Positions 43,058 to 48,482 of a stretch of 48,482 nt of DNA are shown piece by piece. How positions within the stretch are numbered: position 1 is the first letter of the stretch; each line of letters begins with the position of its first letter. The translations under genes were made by a program, and so were the position numbers. The notes beneath the pieces are model-generated. The model did no database searches, was not told the origin of the DNA, and saw nothing but the letters and a program-made list of their open reading frames with translations. The stretch is from Phycisphaerae bacterium (GTDB taxonomy: Bacteria > Planctomycetota > Phycisphaerae > UBA1845 > PWPN01). Where the stretch lies: assembly GCA_012719955.1 (NCBI GenBank), contig JAAXZI010000261.1, forward strand, positions 1-48,482, in the 5' to 3' direction.

Positions 43058-43620
43058 TGAGCGTGGGGCTGTGATGAGCGTGAGGGCGTATGGGCGTGGG
43101 GCTATGGTGGGTTTGGAGCGTGCCTGTGACGTTGAAGAGGTGGGATGGGCGAGCATGTGCGAACGTGAGCATGTGGAAATGTGGGCAAGTGGGAACGTAA
43201 GTAAGCGGGAAGGTGGGCAGGTGGGAACGTAGGTGGGAACGTGAGCAGGTGGAGACGTGAGCAGGTTGGAACCTAAGCGGGTAGGGACTTCAGCACATGG
43301 GGACATGCGCCAGTGTATGTACGGCGGGTACGCGAGAAAGTGAGACAGCCATGGGCAGCGTTATGACAACTTCGAAGCCTCGGCACAGCCGCCAGCCATC
43401 TCATCCTGCGCGCGCGGCCACCGCCTCCCACCGCTGGCCCTCGTCCGCTCGCTCCCACGCCTCGGGCGTCTGCATGGCGCGGTCTGACCACCGTTGCCGC
43501 TCTCTATCGCCCCGGCCGTCCGTCGCTCAATCCCTTCGCCCATTGGCCCCGGCGTCTGCCTGTTCCTCCGCCACTCCGTCCGGCCATCCCGCCGTCCTGT
43601 GGTTGTGGTCTGGTGTGCCC
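43058..43620. other. Gap inside the respiratory operon, carrying an octamer repeat array
   Basis: About 560 bp between the small membrane protein and SCO1, the only large break in the operon. The left half is the purine-rich, G+T-skewed repeat at 43151-43320. The right half (43330-43620) is C/T-rich and stays open in the SCO1 frame, but its translation is Ser/Pro/Arg/His-rich with no signal or family character. Nothing else is recognised. Confidence 0.55.
43151..43320 (+). repeat. Degenerate 8-bp tandem repeat
   Basis: About 20 consecutive units with period 8, alternating gggaacgt-like and gagcaggt-like octamers (for example gagcatgt gcgaacgt). This gives a 16-bp higher-order unit. One half-unit (aggt, near 43231) breaks the register. 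The array is strand-biased, with few C or T on the plus strand. Confidence 0.7.
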
Positions 43621-44441
43621 ATGATGGCCGCCTGGCTGCTGGCCGGCCTGGCCTTCCTTTTCGCTGCGGCGGGAGCGATGGCCCAGACATCGCGGCCCTC
43701 GGCGCTGCGCGACATCGGCATCGACCAGAAACTCAACGCCCAGGTGCCCCTGGATCTGGAATTTCGAGATGAGTCCGGCCGGAGGGTCAAACTGGCCGAG
43801 TATTTTCACGACAAGCCGGTGATTCTGACGCTGGTCTATTATCGCTGCCCCATGCTCTGCACCCTGTCGCTCAACGGACTGGTCAAGACCATGCGGCCGC
43901 TGGGGTTTACGGCCGGCAAGGATTTCAAGATCGTCACCGTCAGTTTTGACCCGCGCGAGGGGCCGGAACTGGCCGCCGAGAAAAAGGCCAACTATCTCAA
44001 ATCCTACAACCGCCCGGAGGCCGCCGAGGGGTGGCATTTCCTGGTCGGCGACGAGCCCGCCATTCGCCGGCTGACCGAAACGGTCGGGTTCCGCTACGCG
44101 TACGACGAGGCCACCGACCAGTATGCCCACGCCAGCGGGTTGATCCTGCTCACCCCTCAGGGGCGGATCTCCAAATACTTCTACGGCATCGAGTACTCCA
44201 GCAACGATCTGCGCCTCGGCCTGACCGAAGCCTCCCAGAACAAGATCGGCTCGCTGGCCGAGCAGATACTGCTGTTCTGCTTTCACTACGACCCGACAAC
44301 TGGCAAGTACGGGCTGGCCATCATGAATATCATTCGCCTGCTGGGCCTGATCACATTGTCGGCCCTGGGTTGGTTCGTTTTCCGATCCCTGCGCCGCGAC
44401 CGGCGGCGACGCCGACGGCTCGCCACCGGGGAGGTGTCCCC

Positions 44442-44445
<4 letters not shown>
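43621..44445 (+). CDS. SCO1/SenC-family copper chaperone for oxidase assembly
   Basis: A protein of about 274 residues with an N-terminal signal/anchor (MMAAWLLAGLAFLFAAAGA) and a thioredoxin-like SCO domain. The copper site CxxxC is present (YYRCPMLCTLSLNGL), and the third ligand His is in DQYAHASGLILL. There is also a C-terminal membrane helix (IIRLLGLITLSALGWFVF). SCO proteins deliver copper to the CuA site of oxidase subunit II, whose gene follows directly with an ATGA overlap. The frame is open back to 43297. I place the start at the Met-Met preceding the signal sequence, because upstream residues are compositionally odd; no ribosome-binding site marks either option. Confidence 0.85.
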
Positions 44446-45515
<1,070 letters not shown>

Positions 45516-45518
45516 GCG

Positions 45519-47184
<1,666 letters not shown>

Positions 47185-47198
<14 letters not shown>

Positions 47199-47871
47199 CA
47201 CCGCGGAACATCATACAACGACTCACCCGGCACTGGCCCATCACTTCAACGACCTCGCTCAGCAGCGGGAGGCCGGCACGCTGGGCATGTGGACATTCCT
47301 GGTCACCGAAGTCATGTTCTTCGGCGGCGCGTTCACCGGGTACGCCTATTATCGCTGGAAGTTTCCGGAGGCATTTCAGGCCGCCAGCCACCATCTCGAC
47401 ATCGTGCTGGGCACCATCAATACCGTTGTGCTCATCTGCAGCAGCCTGACCATGGTGCTGGCGGTACAGGGGGCTCAGCGCGGCGACCGCAAGCGGCTGG
47501 TCCGATTTCTTCTGCTCACCATCCTGCTTGCCCTGGTGTTCCTGGGCATCAAGGCCTTCGAGTACCATCACAAGTGGGTGGAGGGCCACGTCCCCGGGCG
47601 CTATTTCCGGTGGGACCCGCAACATGACGGAGCCGTGAGCCCCGGCGGCGCGCAACTCTTCTACTCGTTCTATTTCACCATGACCGGCATACACGCCGCG
47701 CACATGATCATCGGCATCGGCGTGATCGGCGTGCTGGTGTGGATGGCCCTGCGGGGTCGATTCACGCCGGAGAGCTACGGGGCGGTGGAGAACACCGGCC
47801 TCTACTGGCACTTTGTGGATATCGTCTGGATCTTTCTGTTTCCCCTGCTCTATCTGATAGGACGGCACTGA
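47185..47871 (+). CDS. coxC: Cytochrome c oxidase subunit III
   Basis: A 228-residue membrane protein with about five to six helices and the subunit III pattern: [20 protein letters not shown] with the conserved Glu, [26 protein letters not shown], and [20 protein letters not shown]. The start codon is TTG at 47185, with gggaggg 8 nt upstream, inside the end of coxA. The stop overlaps the next start as TGATG. Confidence 0.94.
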
Positions 47872-48176
47872 TGACCGCGCACGACGAGCATTCGATCAGC
47901 ACCAGAACCTATTTTCTGGTCTTCACCGCCCTGCTGGTCCTCACCGGCGTGACGGTGGTGGCGGCCTTCTTCAACTTCGGACACTTAAACGACATCATCG
48001 CCCTGGTCATCGCCGGCACCAAGGCCACGCTGGTGATCCTGTTCTTCATGCACGTCTGGCACGCCAGCGGCCTGACCCGCGTCTTTGTCCTCTCCGGCTT
48101 CGCGTGGCTGGCCCTGCTGATGGCGTTTACCTTTGCGGACCTGTTTACACGCTGGCAGGTTGAAGCGGCGGGATGA
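47871..48176 (+). CDS. coxD: Cytochrome c oxidase subunit IV (prokaryotic)
   Basis: A 101-residue protein with three helices: TYFLVFTALLVLTGVTVVAA, IIALVIAGTKATLVILFFMH and VFVLSGFAWLALLMAFTFAD. The GTKATLVILFFMHVWHA block is typical of prokaryotic COX4. It is an accessory subunit that stabilises the oxidase. It overlaps the coxC stop and is the last gene of the respiratory run; a hairpin follows. Confidence 0.9.
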   Translation: MTAHDEHSISTRTYFLVFTALLVLTGVTVVAAFFNFGHLNDIIALVIAGTKATLVILFFMHVWHASGLTRVFVLSGFAWLALLMAFTFADLFTRWQVEAAG

Positions 48177-48206
48177 TCACCTGAAAACGCGACACGGGCC
48201 ACGCCC

Positions 48207-48227
48207 GCACCCAAGGTGTTTGGGTGC
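48207..48227. terminator. Hairpin between coxD and the convergent downstream gene
   Basis: Perfect 8-bp inverted repeat, gcacccaa (48207-48214) and ttgggtgc (48220-48227), with a 5-nt loop, 31 bp after the coxD stop. There is no T-run, so it would be a weak intrinsic terminator at best, but its place between two convergent genes suits a bidirectional role. Confidence 0.5.
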
Positions 48228-48278
48228 AGTGTCAGTGGTCAGTCGTCAGTTGCAGGTCCGTGGTCTTTGGGTCAGTTG
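48228..48278 (-). repeat. Heptamer array at the stop of the minus-strand gene
   Basis: Read on the minus strand: gacaact, gacccaa, agaccac, ggacctg, caactga, cgactga, ccactga, cactgca. The stop TGA of the downstream gene (48274-48272) lies at the junction of the first two units. Confidence 0.65.
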
Positions 48279-48482
48279 TCGGGAGCGGCGGCTTTCTTCT
48301 CGAAGATGCCGTCGGCTCCCATCCGCTTTTCGAAGTGCCCTTCGGCAAGCCACGCCTGGGCGGCCGGATCTTTCTTGAGATATGCATCCCAGAATGCGGT
48401 CGTGCTCATGCGGATCAGGTCCAGGAAACGGGCGTCGCGGTGGGTTTCCTCGCCGCGAAGCCGCTTCCGGCCGGTGTAGACC
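48272..48482 (-). CDS. 3' end of an alpha/beta hydrolase-like gene (cut by the window edge)
   Basis: The last 69 codons of a gene that enters from the right. The peptide contains EETHRDARFLDLIRMSTTAF, then WDAYLKKDPAAQAWLAEG and GADGIFEKK. The FWDAYLKxDxxAxAWL pattern resembles the C-terminus of planctomycete alpha/beta hydrolases of the PAF-acetylhydrolase/cutinase-like type, where it follows the catalytic His. That assignment is from memory and the catalytic region is outside the window. The stop is TGA at 48274-48272, inside a heptamer array. The overlapping plus-strand open frame is a shadow. Confidence 0.6.
   Translation of the reverse strand, partial: VYTGRKRLRGEETHRDARFLDLIRMSTTAFWDAYLKKDPAAQAWLAEGHFEKRMGADGIFEKKAAAPDN

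Overview
The window is GC-rich (about 60-65% by eye) and looks like a chromosomal stretch from a member of the Planctomycetota, probably close to Phycisphaerae. The evidence is a pseudopilin with the H-X9-DG C-terminal signature, a frame-broken M56-peptidase/redoxin protein, AddAB rather than RecBCD, secreted glycan-active enzymes, an alternative complex III plus caa3-type oxidase, and many short intergenic repeat arrays. No lineage marker such as 16S is present, so the placement is inference. I saw no tRNA, rRNA, CRISPR array, transposase or phage gene.

Layout. 1-4457: a palindromic element, an M50 membrane protease, a divergent GT87 membrane glycosyltransferase, then a pseudopilin and bioA on the minus strand. 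4700-7233: a promoter, a possible 29-codon leader ORF, and an M56 peptidase whose C-terminal carboxypeptidase-regulatory/redoxin part is in another frame (apparent frameshift near 6175). 7234-8081: no convincing gene; it holds heptamer repeats, a three-hairpin dispersed element and a degenerate 19-bp tandem array. 8082-15901: addB and addA, separated by a second copy of the three-hairpin element. 16064-19106: a GlsB/YeaQ-type membrane protein and comEC. 19099-22081 (minus): a B12-binding radical SAM protein and three small genes (DUF6197-like, a GIY-YIG-like protein, an RRM RNA-binding protein). 22869: rpmB with its promoter. 23346-27674: a run of three exported carbohydrate-active proteins (esterase-like hydrolase, Asp-box sialidase-like protein, GH10-like protein). 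27675-28151: third copy of the dispersed element. 28152-34315 (minus): MMPL transporter, nadA, alpha/beta hydrolase and type II NADH dehydrogenase. 34730-48174: alternative complex III (actA-F), a small membrane protein, SCO1, and the four oxidase subunits coxB-A-C-D. 48272-48482: the 3' end of another gene on the minus strand.

The right-hand 15 kb reads as one aerobic respiratory island. A type II NADH dehydrogenase, divergent from the rest, would reduce quinone. Alternative complex III would oxidise quinol and pass electrons to cytochrome c, or directly to the cytochrome c domain fused to coxB. The A2-type heme-copper oxidase would reduce oxygen, with SCO1 for CuA assembly. Most junctions in this run are stop/start overlaps (ATGA, TGATG), so it is probably one transcript.

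The least ordinary material is non-coding. Arrays of 7-bp units begin at, or contain, the stop codons of several unrelated genes. An 8-bp array precedes SCO1. One heptamer array encodes the hydrophobic signal segment of ActE. A three-hairpin element of about 90-100 bp occurs three times. A 19-bp palindrome occurs twice, in frame, inside addB. I found no defence system or other clearly new multi-gene system.
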